The position numbers and the translations under genes were made by a program. Under the pieces are notes generated by a model. That model worked only from the letters and a program-made list of their open reading frames with translations. It searched no databases and had not been told where the DNA came from. A DNA stretch of 64,000 nt from Hyphomicrobium sp. (GTDB lineage Bacteria > Pseudomonadota > Alphaproteobacteria > Rhizobiales > Hyphomicrobiaceae): the NCBI RefSeq assembly GCF_019744875.1, contig NZ_JAIETU010000003.1, positions 62,001 through 126,000 of the forward strand. Direction: 5' to 3'. Below are positions 35,578-45,053 of this stretch, in pieces. Positions within the stretch are counted from its first letter, which is position 1. Each line of letters begins with the position of its first letter.

Positions 35578-36735
35578 ATGTGGAAAGTCTTGATCGCGCT
35601 CGTGCTGCTCACGGCAGCGGCCGCAGCCGCATTCCACACCACGGAGGGCAAGCTTTGTGGCCTGTCCGAAATGGCGGGGCTGCACTCGGCCCCCGCCGCT
35701 AAGTCCGATGGGCCTGCCACCGGCAAAGAGGGCGCGCGGGCCGAACCGGCCGCGAACCGCGGCGCGGCCCGGGGAGTCGCCGTCGAGACCGCGAACGCCG
35801 TCGCCACCACCTCCACGGAGGACATTCGCGCCATCGGCACGCTGCAGTCCGATGAATCCGTCCAGATCACATCCGAGATCGCCGGCCGCATCACGGAAAT
35901 CGCACTTTCGGAGGGCGCCCCCGTCGCTGCCGGCGCCGCGATGGTCAAGCTCGATACCGCGCTCGCCGTCGCCGAGGTGGACGACGCGCAATCCCGCTTC
36001 AATCTCGCCGAAGGCAACCTGCAGCGCGCCAACTCCCTCGCGCGCTCCGGCAACGTGACTGAACGCGCCCGCGACGAAGCGACCTCCAACGCGGAAACCA
36101 CGCGCGCAGCCCTCGAGCTCGCCAAGGTCCGCCTGTCGAAGCACACCATCGGCGCGCCGTTCGGCGGCATCGCCGGCATTCGCAAGGTTTCGCCCGGCGC
36201 CTACATCACCGCCGGCCAGCCCATCGTGAACCTCGAAAAGATCGACACCCTGAAGATCGACTTCAAGCTGCCCGAGATCTTCCTTGAACAGGTCAAGACC
36301 GGGCAATCGATCGAAATCTCCGTCGATGCCCTGCCGGGGCGCACGTTCCCGGGCTCGATCTACGCCATCGATCCCCACCTCGACGTCAACGGCCGCGCCC
36401 TCAGCATCCGCGCCAAGCTCGACAATCCCGATCTGGTCCTGCGCCCCGGCCTATTTGCGCGCATCCGCGTGAAGGGCCAGATCAGCCGCAACGTGCTCGT
36501 CATCCCCGAGGCCGCCATCGTGCCGCGCGGCCAGGAGAAGATCGTCTTCCGCATCGAGAACGGCCAGGCCATGGAAGCCAAGGTGAGGGTGGGCAGCCGC
36601 AGCAACGGGCTCGTTGAAATCCTCGACGGATTGGCGGCCGACACCACGGTCGTGACGGCAGGCCAGCAGATGCTCAAGAACGGCAGCCGCGTCGAGGTCG
36701 TCGCCGGCGCCAATCCAGCCGCGAAAGGCACCTGA
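35578..36735 (+). CDS. RND efflux periplasmic adaptor subunit
   Basis: A 385-residue membrane-fusion protein of an RND pump. An N-terminal hydrophobic segment (about 2-20) anchors or exports it. The barrel-sandwich and lipoyl parts include RAIGTLQSDESVQITSEIAGRITEI and GAPFGGIAGIRKVSPGAYITAGQPIVNLEKIDTL, and the beta-barrel region ends with ILVIPEAAIVPRGQEKIVF-like residues. A helical hairpin (AEVDDAQSRFNLAEGNLQ) is visible. AGGTGG precedes the ATG. Its stop overlaps the pump gene start by one base (TGATG), so both are translationally coupled. No outer-membrane factor gene follows. Confidence 0.9.
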   Translation: MWKVLIALVLLTAAAAAAFHTTEGKLCGLSEMAGLHSAPAAKSDGPATGKEGARAEPAANRGAARGVAVETANAVATTSTEDIRAIGTLQSDESVQITSEIAGRITEIALSEGAPVAAGAAMVKLDTALAVAEVDDAQSRFNLAEGNLQRANSLARSGNVTERARDEATSNAETTRAALELAKVRLSKHTIGAPFGGIAGIRKVSPGAYITAGQPIVNLEKIDTLKIDFKLPEIFLEQVKTGQSIEISVDALPGRTFPGSIYAIDPHLDVNGRALSIRAKLDNPDLVLRPGLFARIRVKGQISRNVLVIPEAAIVPRGQEKIVFRIENGQAMEAKVRVGSRSNGLVEILDGLAADTTVVTAGQQMLKNGSRVEVVAGANPAAKGT

Positions 36736-39700
36736 TGGGGTTTTCTGAACTCTGCATCCGGCGGCCGGTCTTCGCGACCGTGCTCAGCCTGGTCATCGTG
36801 CTGCTGGGTGTCGTCTCCTACATGCGCCTGACGGTGCGCGAATACCCGAATGTGGACGAGCCCGTCGTCTCGGTTCAGACCCGCTATCCCGGCGCCTCCG
36901 CCAAGATCATCGAAAGCCAGGTGACGCAGATCCTGGAGGGCTCGATCGCCGGCATCTCCGGCATCGACGTGCTCGAATCCTCGAGCCGGTCCGAGGACAG
37001 CCGCATTACCGTCCGTTTCCGCCCCGAGATCGACCAGGACGTCGCCGCCAGCGACGTGCGCGACCGCGTCTCGCGCGTGCGCGGCCGCCTGCCCGATGAG
37101 ATCGACGAGCCCGTCATCGCCAAGGTCGAGGCCGACGCTCAGGCCGTCATGCTGCTGGTGTTCACGAGCCCGGTGCTCTCGCCGCTCGAAATCACCGACT
37201 ACATCGACCGCTTCGTCGTCGACCAGCTCAAGAACCTCAACGGCGTGGCCGACGTCACGATCTACGGCGAACGGCGCTATTCGATGCGCATCTGGATCGA
37301 CCGCGAGCGCCTCGCCGCCTTCTCGCTGACCGTCCAGGACATCGAAAATGCCCTACGCGCGCAGAACGTCGAGCTTCCCTCCGGGCGCATCGAGAGCACC
37401 AATCGCGAGTTCAGCGTGCTGTCACGCACCGGCCTCGTGACGCCGGAAGAGTTCCGCAACATCGTCATCAAGCTGTCCGACGGCCACCAGGTCAAACTCG
37501 GCGAGGTGGCCCGCGTCGAGCTCGGCGCCTTCGACGAGCGCCGCGAAAGCCGCTACGAGGGCAAGGCTGCCATCGCCGTGGGCGTCATCAAGCAGGCGGT
37601 GGCCAACCCGCTCGACGTGTCGAAGGGCGTGCGCGAGCTGTTGCCGAAGATCAACCAGTCGATGCCGAACGGCATGAAGGCCGACGTGGCCAACGACGAC
37701 TCGATCTTCATCGAGCGCTCGATCGAGGCCGTCTACCACACCATCCTCGAAGCCATCGCGCTCGTGGTGCTGGTCATCGTGTTTTTCCTGCGCTCGGTGC
37801 GCGCGTCCCTGATCCCGATCGTCACGATCCCGATCTCGCTGATCGCAACCTTCACGCTGATGTTCGTCTTCGGCTTCAGCGTGAACACGCTGACGCTTCT
37901 CGCCATGGTGCTGGCCATCGGCCTCGTCGTCGACGACGCCATCGTCGTGCTCGAGAACATTTACCGCCACATCGAGCACGGCATGAAACCGGTCGAGGCG
38001 GCCATCAAGGGCACGCGCGAAATCGGCTTCGCCGTCATCGCCATGACGCTCACGTTGGCGGCGGTCTATGCGCCGATCGCCTTCGCGCCGGGCAAAACCG
38101 GCCGCCTGTTCCTGGAATTCGCGCTGACCCTCGCCGGCGCCGTGATCATCTCCGGTTTCGTCGCGCTGACGCTGACGCCGATGATGTGCTCGCGCCTGCT
38201 GCGCCACAATCCCAATCCCGGGCGTCTCTTCCTGTTCGTCGAACGCCTCCTGACGGGCCTCGAAAACGGCTACCGGCGCCTGCTCGGATTGGCGCTCTCC
38301 CATAGGCCCGTCGTTCTGCTGCTCGCAGCCTTCACAGCGGGCGCGAGTTACTTCTTCTTCGTCAATCTCAAGTCGGAGCTCGCCCCCGTCGAGGACCGCG
38401 GCGTGCTCCGCATTCGCGGCACCGGCCCCGAGGGCGCAACGCTGGCGTTCATCAGCCGCTACAGCGCGGAAGCGGACAAGTTTCTCGCCGACATGCCCGA
38501 GGTCAAGTCGCGTCTTGTTATCAACGGCAACCCCGAGGTGTCCCGCTTCCTGGTCTATGCGCCGCTCAAGGACTGGAGCGAGCGCGAGCGAACCCAGCAG
38601 CAGCTCACGCGCGAGCTGACACCCAAGCTGCGCCGCATCGCCGGCACGCAGACGGCGGTGCAGAACCCGGGTGCTTTCGGTCAGCGCGGCAACGTGCGCC
38701 CCGTCGAGTTCGTCGTGCAGTCGTCGGGCACCTATGAGGAGTTGCAGGCGCTATCGGACAAGCTGCTCGATGCCCTCAAGGACTACAACGGCCTCGAAAG
38801 CGCCGAGACGGACCTCAAGCTCAACACGCCCGAGTTCCGCATCGAGATGGACCGCGCCAAGGTCTCGGACCTCCGCCTCGACGTGAACGTCGTCGGCCGC
38901 ACCCTCGAAACGCTGCTGGGCGGGCGTCAGGTCACGCGCTTCGAGATGAACGGCGAGCAGTACGACGTGATGGTGCAGCTCGACATTCCGGACCGCTCCT
39001 CGCCCGCGGCGCTCGACACGATCTTCCTGCGCTCGCCGCAGGGCGACATGATCCAGCTCTCCAACATCGTCAAGGTGATCGAAACGGTCGCGCCCAAGGA
39101 GCTGAAGCGCTTCAACCAGCTTCGTTCAGTCACTCTGTCGGCCAACATCGCGCCCGGCTATGCGCTCGGCGAGGTGCTCGACCATCTGGAGGCGACCGCG
39201 CTCAAGGTTCTCCCGCGCTCGGTGCAGACCGACGTCAACGGCCAGAGCCGGGACTACAAGTCATCGAGCCAGAGCCTCGCGATGGTGTTCGTGCTGGCCC
39301 TTGCCTTCATCTATCTGGTGCTTGCGGCCCAGTTCGAGAGCTTCCGCGATCCGTTGATCATCCTGATCACGGTGCCGCTCTCCATGTGCGGCGCGCTCGG
39401 CACGCTCTATCTCGTCGGCGGGTCGTTGAACGTCTACTCGCAGATCGGCCTCGTGACGCTCGTCGGCCTCATCACCAAGCACGGCATTCTGATCGTGGAA
39501 TTCGCAAATCAGCTCGAGCTGGAAGGAAAGCGGCGCATCGACGCCATCGTCGAAGCCGCGAGCCTGCGCCTGCGCCCGATTCTGATGACGACCGGCGCCA
39601 TGGTGCTCGGCGCCGTGCCGCTTGCGATGGCGACTGGCGCGGGCGCTGAGAATCGCGAGCAGATCGGCTGGGTCATTGTCGGCGGCATGAGCCTCGGCAC

Positions 39701-39806
39701 GGTGCTGACGCTCTTCGTCGTGCCGACGGTCCTGAGCTACATCGGCGCTTCGCACCACGCAGAGACTTCTGCCAGCGCCAACGCCGTCCCCACCCCTGCC
39801 GAGTAG
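36735..39806 (+). CDS. RND-family multidrug efflux permease
   Basis: A 1023-residue HAE1-type inner-membrane pump with 12 expected helices and two large periplasmic domains. It begins FSELCIRRPVFATVLSLVIVLLG, and the proton-relay Asp pair appears in GLVVDDAIVVLENIYRHIEHG. The second half repeats the layout (LVLAAQFESFRDPLIILITVPLSM, GLVTLVGLITKHGILIVEFANQL). The family expels drugs, dyes, bile-type compounds or lipids by proton antiport together with the adaptor and a TolC-like channel. Substrate unknown; no regulator gene is nearby. Confidence 0.93.
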   Translation: MGFSELCIRRPVFATVLSLVIVLLGVVSYMRLTVREYPNVDEPVVSVQTRYPGASAKIIESQVTQILEGSIAGISGIDVLESSSRSEDSRITVRFRPEIDQDVAASDVRDRVSRVRGRLPDEIDEPVIAKVEADAQAVMLLVFTSPVLSPLEITDYIDRFVVDQLKNLNGVADVTIYGERRYSMRIWIDRERLAAFSLTVQDIENALRAQNVELPSGRIESTNREFSVLSRTGLVTPEEFRNIVIKLSDGHQVKLGEVARVELGAFDERRESRYEGKAAIAVGVIKQAVANPLDVSKGVRELLPKINQSMPNGMKADVANDDSIFIERSIEAVYHTILEAIALVVLVIVFFLRSVRASLIPIVTIPISLIATFTLMFVFGFSVNTLTLLAMVLAIGLVVDDAIVVLENIYRHIEHGMKPVEAAIKGTREIGFAVIAMTLTLAAVYAPIAFAPGKTGRLFLEFALTLAGAVIISGFVALTLTPMMCSRLLRHNPNPGRLFLFVERLLTGLENGYRRLLGLALSHRPVVLLLAAFTAGASYFFFVNLKSELAPVEDRGVLRIRGTGPEGATLAFISRYSAEADKFLADMPEVKSRLVINGNPEVSRFLVYAPLKDWSERERTQQQLTRELTPKLRRIAGTQTAVQNPGAFGQRGNVRPVEFVVQSSGTYEELQALSDKLLDALKDYNGLESAETDLKLNTPEFRIEMDRAKVSDLRLDVNVVGRTLETLLGGRQVTRFEMNGEQYDVMVQLDIPDRSSPAALDTIFLRSPQGDMIQLSNIVKVIETVAPKELKRFNQLRSVTLSANIAPGYALGEVLDHLEATALKVLPRSVQTDVNGQSRDYKSSSQSLAMVFVLALAFIYLVLAAQFESFRDPLIILITVPLSMCGALGTLYLVGGSLNVYSQIGLVTLVGLITKHGILIVEFANQLELEGKRRIDAIVEAASLRLRPILMTTGAMVLGAVPLAMATGAGAENREQIGWVIVGGMSLGTVLTLFVVPTVLSYIGASHHAETSASANAVPTPAE

Positions 39807-39809
39807 GCC

Positions 39810-39847
39810 CTGCCGACTGCCTATTGCCTAAACCGCTGCCGGCTGCC
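39810..39847. repeat. Dispersed CTGCC-rich intergenic repeat
   Basis: CTGCCGACTGCCTATTGCC (39810-39828) is followed by the ACCGCTGCCGGCTGCC core (39832-39847). The same core recurs at 58.39 kb, suggesting a short dispersed repeat family. Confidence 0.5.
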
Positions 39848-39852
39848 CACGC

Positions 39853-40602
39853 TCATCCCCAGCGCTGCGCGGCGCCTTCGGCATCGAGCACGTATCCGGA
39901 GACGCTGCGCGACTTGCGGCTCGCGAGCTGCAGAGCGAAGGCGGAAAGATCTGCATCCGACGCGGCCCGCTGCCCGCTGAGCGCACCGACCGACGACGGC
40001 GGCGCGACCGCATTGATGCGAATGCCCTGCTCGGACCAAGTGGTCGCCATCGCGCGCGTCAGATCCTGAAGCGCCGCCCGCAGAACGTCGGCCAGCATCG
40101 CGGCGCGGCCACCGCCGGCATCCGGCATCCGGACGATATTGAGAATGGATCCCTCGACCCAGACGAGCCGCATGCGGTTGGCGGCGCTTTCGGTCAGGCG
40201 CAGCGGGATGCGCAGCGCGTCCGATACCAGCCCCTCGACATCCTCCATCGTCTCGAGACGCGCGACGTCCGCGGCCGGCACCGAAACGAGGTTGATGACG
40301 ATGTCGAGCCCGCCGAATTCCTGCACCGCAGTCTGCACGAGCTTGAGAGCTTGATCGTCGCTTGCGAGGGGATCGTTGAAGAGCTTCATGGCCGCCGAAT
40401 TCTCGGCCAGCACCGCCGCCAGCTCGGTCATTTCCGGGCTGTCTTCAGGCGACTGAATGATGAGGCGCGCACCGTGATCGGCAAAGCCGCGCGCGAGATC
40501 GAAACCTGTCTCGGACGTGAGTCCGGTAATGAGCACGCGAGCACCGGAAAGTTCAGAATAATCAACCGACTCGCACTGGCGCGCTATAACACTCATCAAC
40601 AT
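39853..40602 (-). CDS. SDR-family protein lacking the catalytic residues
   Basis: A 249-residue short-chain dehydrogenase/reductase fold. The dinucleotide motif is altered (ITGLTSETGFDLARGF instead of TGxxxGIG). The position of the catalytic Tyr and Lys (YxxxK) is occupied by residues in RAAMLADVLRAALQDLTRAMA: the Lys aligns with Arg, and the Tyr position holds Ala. The structural end IRINAVAPPSSVGALSG is intact. It may therefore bind a ligand without oxidoreductase activity. ATG 40602 has GGAGA upstream. Its substrate and partner are unknown. Confidence 0.78.
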   Translation of the reverse strand: MLMSVIARQCESVDYSELSGARVLITGLTSETGFDLARGFADHGARLIIQSPEDSPEMTELAAVLAENSAAMKLFNDPLASDDQALKLVQTAVQEFGGLDIVINLVSVPAADVARLETMEDVEGLVSDALRIPLRLTESAANRMRLVWVEGSILNIVRMPDAGGGRAAMLADVLRAALQDLTRAMATTWSEQGIRINAVAPPSSVGALSGQRAASDADLSAFALQLASRKSRSVSGYVLDAEGAAQRWG

Positions 40603-40944
40603 TAGGGCAGGTCTCCTATTACGCCGGACAGAGAGGCGGCCCGACAAGAACGATACCACGCCGATTCGCCTAACGACATCTAAACGGCGCCTCGATTCGG
40701 GTTGTCTCTAGGCTGGCCCAAGGCGCATTTGCGGCTCTCCACCGTTCGATGGTCGGGGGTTCGGGCGGTCCGCGCGGTGCATCCGCGCCACGCCCGCCCT
40801 AAGTCTTCCCTCGGCCTCGGAAAAGGCTGGTGATAGCCAGGGGGGCTCGCATTGCTTTGAAGGCCCAACCACCCGACCCTGATGGAATGTGATTCGTGCG
40901 CGCACTGAGGTGCAGCGTCTCAAGTGGGTGGGGAAAAGCAGATC
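40603..40944. other. Intergenic region, no gene recognised
   Basis: The 342 bases between the divergent SDR-like and EAL genes hold both promoters. I see short GC-rich imperfect hairpins but no tRNA, clear sRNA or reading frame with family similarity. Confidence 0.4.
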
Positions 40945-42882
40945 ATGACGGGAATTCGAACGGGGTCTCAAACTGTTATCGCCGTGGCGATGGGCCTTGT
41001 GGCTGTAGCTGTTGCGGTTGCTCTTTATCGGCACGCAGCGCTACCCGCCCCTGTGGCCGCAACCGCTGCGCTATCGGCCTATCTCGTACTGCTTTCGGCG
41101 CATGTGTTCGCCTGGCGCGCCAGCGCCCGCAAGGCATCGGACACCGCCGCACGCACGACCGGCCGTGACCGCCGCGAGCAGGAAGTGCGCCGCTTGAAGG
41201 ACGGCGCGCCGGGCATGCCGCCTGCTCTTCCCACGCAGGCCATCCGGGCGCCCCGCGCCGGACAAGCACTTCCTGGACAAGCGCTCCCGGGCCAGCCTTC
41301 CGAGCTGCATGCCGACGAGCAATTCGCCGACGACCTCGCGCGTCAGGAGCCATTCGGCCGCGCCGCCTATCCGTCGGCTCCGGCCGTCGGCCCACAGCCT
41401 CCGGCTGGCCACCTGTCTCAGGCTGCTGCGCCGCCGTCCGCACCGCGCTTTGCCGATCAGCCTCGCGCCACGCCTCCCCCGATTCCGGCTTCGATGCCGC
41501 CCGCCATTCCGGGCGCCGCGCTGGCCTCTCCTCCGGCAGCTCCCAAGGCGGCCAATCAGCAGCCGCAGCAGCCCACCGCACCGGAAGACCTGGACGACTA
41601 CTGGTCCTTCCGTCCGGCGCCTGCTCGCGAGGAGCTTCCGCCGTTCGTTACCGGCCGCGCCTCGGCCCGTCCCGCAGAGCCGACGCTCTCGGCGCAGCCT
41701 GAGCGCGCCGCGCCGGCTCGCCCGGCTCCCGCACGCAATGAGCCGGCCGCCCACGCTGCCGCACAACGCGAAGCGCACGCCGCCTCCCCGCGCGAGGCGG
41801 ATGTCGAGGTCATCCAGGACGCCATCAAGCGGCTCCTCGAAGAAGTCAACGCCAGCGAGCACGAAACGCGCACCGGCCACGGCGCTGCACCGCAGGCGCA
41901 AGGCCGCGCGGGCACTCCGAAGTCTGTCGACCGGTCCGTCGACCAGTCGATCGACGCCCTGCGGATGACGGCCGGAAGCATGCGGGCCGCCGACAGCGAC
42001 GCCAAGGCGCGTCACGCCGCCCCGCCGGCCGCTCCGCGCGCCACGGTCCCGCAGCCCCCGCCGCTGCCGCCTTTCGTGCGCCAGCCCCAGGCCAAGGCCC
42101 GCTCCGCCGACACGCGCGCCCGCCTGATGGCCGACGCGATTTCAGCCGGCCGCATCGACGTCGCGCTCGAGCCGATCCTTGGTCTCCAGGACCAGCAGAC
42201 GCGCCACTATGAAGTCAGCGTGCGCCTGCGTGATGCCGAAGGCCGGCCGATCGAGGTCGCCTCCGACGGCGGCGAGCTGCGCGGCACGGGTCTGTTGCCG
42301 CTGTTCGACGGCGTCCGCATCACCCGCACGGCGCTGATGGCCCGCCGCCTCGAAGAGCGCGGCAAGACAGGCTCGGTGTTCTCGACGTTCAGCGGCGAGT
42401 CGGTTGCCGACGAGCACTTCCTCGGCGAGCTGGCCGAGACGCTGCATCAGCGCAGCAACCTCGCGACGCAGCTCGTGCTGTCGTTCACGCAGAGCGACGT
42501 TCGCGCCTTCTCGACGCCCGAGTGGGACTCGCTGGCCGACATGCGCGCCCTCGGCTTCCGGTTCGCGATGTCCCATCTGACCGATCTCGACATGGACTTC
42601 GAGGCGCTTTCGGAACAGGGCTTCGCCTTCGTGAAGCTCGACGCCTCCGTGTTCCTGAGCGGCTTGCCCGCGCCGAGCGGACACCTGCCGTCGAACGACG
42701 TGTGCCGTCACCTCGCGAGCCACGGCCTCGCGCTGGTCGTGGAGCGCATTGAGAACGACGACCAGCTCGCCCGCGTGTTCGGCTTCGGCGTGCTCCTGGG
42801 ACAGGGCCAGTTGTTCGGCGGCGCCCGCCCCGTGCGCGCCGACGTGGTAAACACCAGCCGCGCCAGAACCGTCGCAGCCTAA
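40945..42882 (+). CDS. Degenerate EAL-domain protein with TipF-like architecture
   Basis: A 645-residue protein. Two N-terminal membrane helices (about 11-28 and 36-56) are followed by a 320-residue Pro/Ala-rich low-complexity region and a C-terminal EAL-type domain (about 390-635). The catalytic signature is altered: the EAL triplet is EVS in HYEVSVRL, and the DDFGTG metal loop is replaced by SHLTDL, so c-di-GMP hydrolysis is unlikely. The end LLGQGQLFGGARPVR is typical of the fold. Caulobacter TipF, a c-di-GMP-binding protein for flagellar assembly, has the same order of parts. The ATG 40945 follows a GGGGAAAAGCAG stretch. Confidence 0.78.
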   Translation: MTGIRTGSQTVIAVAMGLVAVAVAVALYRHAALPAPVAATAALSAYLVLLSAHVFAWRASARKASDTAARTTGRDRREQEVRRLKDGAPGMPPALPTQAIRAPRAGQALPGQALPGQPSELHADEQFADDLARQEPFGRAAYPSAPAVGPQPPAGHLSQAAAPPSAPRFADQPRATPPPIPASMPPAIPGAALASPPAAPKAANQQPQQPTAPEDLDDYWSFRPAPAREELPPFVTGRASARPAEPTLSAQPERAAPARPAPARNEPAAHAAAQREAHAASPREADVEVIQDAIKRLLEEVNASEHETRTGHGAAPQAQGRAGTPKSVDRSVDQSIDALRMTAGSMRAADSDAKARHAAPPAAPRATVPQPPPLPPFVRQPQAKARSADTRARLMADAISAGRIDVALEPILGLQDQQTRHYEVSVRLRDAEGRPIEVASDGGELRGTGLLPLFDGVRITRTALMARRLEERGKTGSVFSTFSGESVADEHFLGELAETLHQRSNLATQLVLSFTQSDVRAFSTPEWDSLADMRALGFRFAMSHLTDLDMDFEALSEQGFAFVKLDASVFLSGLPAPSGHLPSNDVCRHLASHGLALVVERIENDDQLARVFGFGVLLGQGQLFGGARPVRADVVNTSRARTVAA

Positions 42883-42919
42883 AGAACTGCCACGGCCTAA
42901 ACCGGCCCCACGCTCTCCC

Positions 42920-42952
42920 CGGCAAGCGCGCGCCTCAAGCGTGCGCTTGCCG
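42920..42952. other. Strong hairpin between EAL and HAD genes
   Basis: CGGCAAGCGCGCG (42920-42932) pairs with CGTGCGCTTGCCG (42940-42952) apart from one G-T position, with a seven-base loop. There is no T-run after it. It may end the EAL transcript with help from Rho or protect an RNA end. Confidence 0.45.
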
Positions 42953-42981
42953 AAGCCTACCGCACCGGCTACCGATGCGGC

Positions 42982-43851
42982 ATGGAAACGCAAGCCTCAC
43001 GCACCACTCCGATCCCGATCATCGACTCCATCGCCGCCCTCGCCGAGGGCCGCGACGTCTGGCTCACGGACATCTGGGGCGTGATGCACAACGGCGTCGC
43101 GCCGTTCGCCTCGGCATGCGATGCCTGCACCCGGTTTCGCCTGGCGGGCGGCACCGTGCTGCTGCTGTCGAATGCTCCGCGCCCGGCCGCCAGCGTCGCC
43201 GCCCAGCTCGACCGCATCGGCGTCCCCCGCTTCGCCTGGGACAGCATCGTCACCTCCGGCGACGCGGCGCGCACGCTGCTCAGCGTCTATGCGGGCAAGC
43301 CCGTTTTTCCACTCGGCCCCGAACGCGACCTGCCGCTCTATGACGGGCTCGACATGACCCTGGGCAGCGCCGAAGACGCCGTCGCCGTCTCGTGCACGGG
43401 CCTGTTCGACGATGAGATCGAGACCCCGGACGACTACGCCGGAATGCTGACCGGGTTCGCCGCCCGCAACCTGCCGATGGTCTGCGCCAACCCGGACCTC
43501 ACCGTCGAGCGCGGCGACAAGATCGTCTACTGCGCGGGCGCCTTGGCAGCCGCTTACGAAGCCCTGGGCGGCACCGTAACCTACGCCGGAAAGCCCCACG
43601 TTCCGATCTACGACATGGCGCTCGCCCACATCGAAGCGCTGAAATCGAAACCGGTATCGCGCGAGCGCGTCCTCGCCATCGGTGACGGCATCCGCACCGA
43701 CATCGCAGGCGCCGCCCGCGCCGGCATCGACAGCGTCTTCATTGCCAGCGGCGTGCACGTCGAAGGCGGCGGCCTGACGGATGCGGGGCTCGCGAAACTG
43801 TTCCCGGGCGACATCCGCCCCATCGCCGCTATGGGCGTACTCGCCTGGTGA
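42982..43851 (+). CDS. TIGR01459-type HAD-superfamily hydrolase (class IIA)
   Basis: A 289-residue phosphatase of the NagD-like HAD-IIA group, TIGR01459 type. Motif I is WLTDIWGVMHNGVAPF with the nucleophile Asp in LTDIWG. Motif II is LLLSNAPRP, and the C-terminal motifs are YAGKPHVPIYDMAL and LAIGDGIRTDIAGAARAG. The family is predicted to dephosphorylate small metabolites; the substrate is unknown. The start ATG lacks a good ribosome-binding site. The gene runs into a 21-base direct repeat over its stop codon. Confidence 0.88.
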   Translation: METQASRTTPIPIIDSIAALAEGRDVWLTDIWGVMHNGVAPFASACDACTRFRLAGGTVLLLSNAPRPAASVAAQLDRIGVPRFAWDSIVTSGDAARTLLSVYAGKPVFPLGPERDLPLYDGLDMTLGSAEDAVAVSCTGLFDDEIETPDDYAGMLTGFAARNLPMVCANPDLTVERGDKIVYCAGALAAAYEALGGTVTYAGKPHVPIYDMALAHIEALKSKPVSRERVLAIGDGIRTDIAGAARAGIDSVFIASGVHVEGGGLTDAGLAKLFPGDIRPIAAMGVLAW

Positions 43852-43879
43852 AAGACGAGCGTACTCGCCTGGTGAAAGA
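43835..43879. repeat. 21-base direct repeat across the HAD gene stop codon
   Basis: The 21-base unit at 43835-43855, ending in the TGA stop context, is repeated exactly at 43859-43879. The period is 24 bases, so the gene tail was duplicated once, probably by slippage. Confidence 0.85.
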
Positions 43880-43893
43880 TGCCGCGCTCGCCT

Positions 43894-44895
43894 CTATTCG
43901 ACCGTCAGCACGATCTTGCCGATGTGCTGGCTGCTCTCCATGCGCGCATGCGCGTCTCCGGCGTTCGCGAGCGGAAACGTGCTGTCAATCGGGATCTTGA
44001 CGAGCCCCTTCGCGACCCACGGCAGCGCCCGCTCCTCGACGGCGCGCGCAATCGCGCCCTTCACTTCCGTCGGGCGAATGCGCAACGTCGAGCCGGTCAG
44101 CGTCAGGCGCTTCAGCATCACGCGCATCATGTCGACGGTGACTTTCGAGCCCGACTGATAGCCAATGTTGACGAGCCGCCCGTCGTCGGCGAGCGAGCGG
44201 ATGTTGCGGTCCACGTAATCGCCGCCGACCATGTCGAGGATCACGTTCACGCCCCGGCCTTCGGTTGCGGTTTTCACGACCTCGACGAAATCCTCGGCCG
44301 TGTAGTCGACCGCACGATCCGCTCCCAGCGCGAGGCACGCCTCGCACTTCTTTGCCGATCCCGCCGTCGCGATCACCCGCGCACCTGACGCCACCGCAAG
44401 CTGGATCGCCGTCACACCGATACCGCTCGTGCCGCCATGGACGAGAAACCAGTCGCCTTTGACGAGGCCGCCGCGCTCGAACACGTTGTGCCAGACCGTC
44501 ATGAATGTTTCCGGGATGGCCGCGGCTTCCACCATCGACAGTCCTTCGGGAACAGGCATCGTCGCCACCTCGTCGGCGACGGCGTACTCCGCATAGCCCC
44601 CGCCGTTGAGCAGCGCCATGACGCGAGCGCCAATCCTGCACCGGCTCACACCCGAACCGAGCGCGGCGACGACGCCCGACACCTCGAGCCCCGGCAGCTC
44701 CGAATGTCCCTTCGGCGCCGGGTAGAGCCCTTTGCGCTGTAGAACATCTGGACGGTTCACACCCGCAGCCGCAACCTTGATCAGAACTTGCCCCGCGCCC
44801 GGCGCCGGCACCGGCAGGGTTTCCGCCACGAGAACGTCAGGACCGCCCTTTCCCTGAATGGCGATGGCAGTCATGGTTTGCGGTGTTGCGGACAT
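43894..44895 (-). CDS. NAD(P)H-quinone oxidoreductase (PIG3/zeta-crystallin-like)
   Basis: A 333-residue medium-chain dehydrogenase/reductase of the quinone oxidoreductase type. Landmarks are VNRPDVLQRKGLYP, PGLEVSGVVAALGSGV, VMALLNGGGYAEYAV, the nucleotide site VHGGTSGIGVTAIQLA and the later FLVHGG, DMVGGDYVDRNI phrases. No zinc-binding cysteines are present. It should reduce quinones or enoyl compounds with NADPH. GGAGA before ATG 44895 sets the start; an upstream extension in the frame is shadow. Confidence 0.88.
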   Translation of the reverse strand: MSATPQTMTAIAIQGKGGPDVLVAETLPVPAPGAGQVLIKVAAAGVNRPDVLQRKGLYPAPKGHSELPGLEVSGVVAALGSGVSRCRIGARVMALLNGGGYAEYAVADEVATMPVPEGLSMVEAAAIPETFMTVWHNVFERGGLVKGDWFLVHGGTSGIGVTAIQLAVASGARVIATAGSAKKCEACLALGADRAVDYTAEDFVEVVKTATEGRGVNVILDMVGGDYVDRNIRSLADDGRLVNIGYQSGSKVTVDMMRVMLKRLTLTGSTLRIRPTEVKGAIARAVEERALPWVAKGLVKIPIDSTFPLANAGDAHARMESSQHIGKIVLTVE

Positions 44896-45053
44896 CAGCG
44901 TGGTCTCCTGGCGGAATTGAGCGCCCATTCCTGCCCGAGCGAGCGACTTGAGACAAGGCGCCGGACATGACACCTTCCGGGGCGCGGGACATGTCCCCGC
45001 GGGAGGCGCGCGATCACCAAAGACGCGAACACCACAGAGACGCGGAGGAAGCC

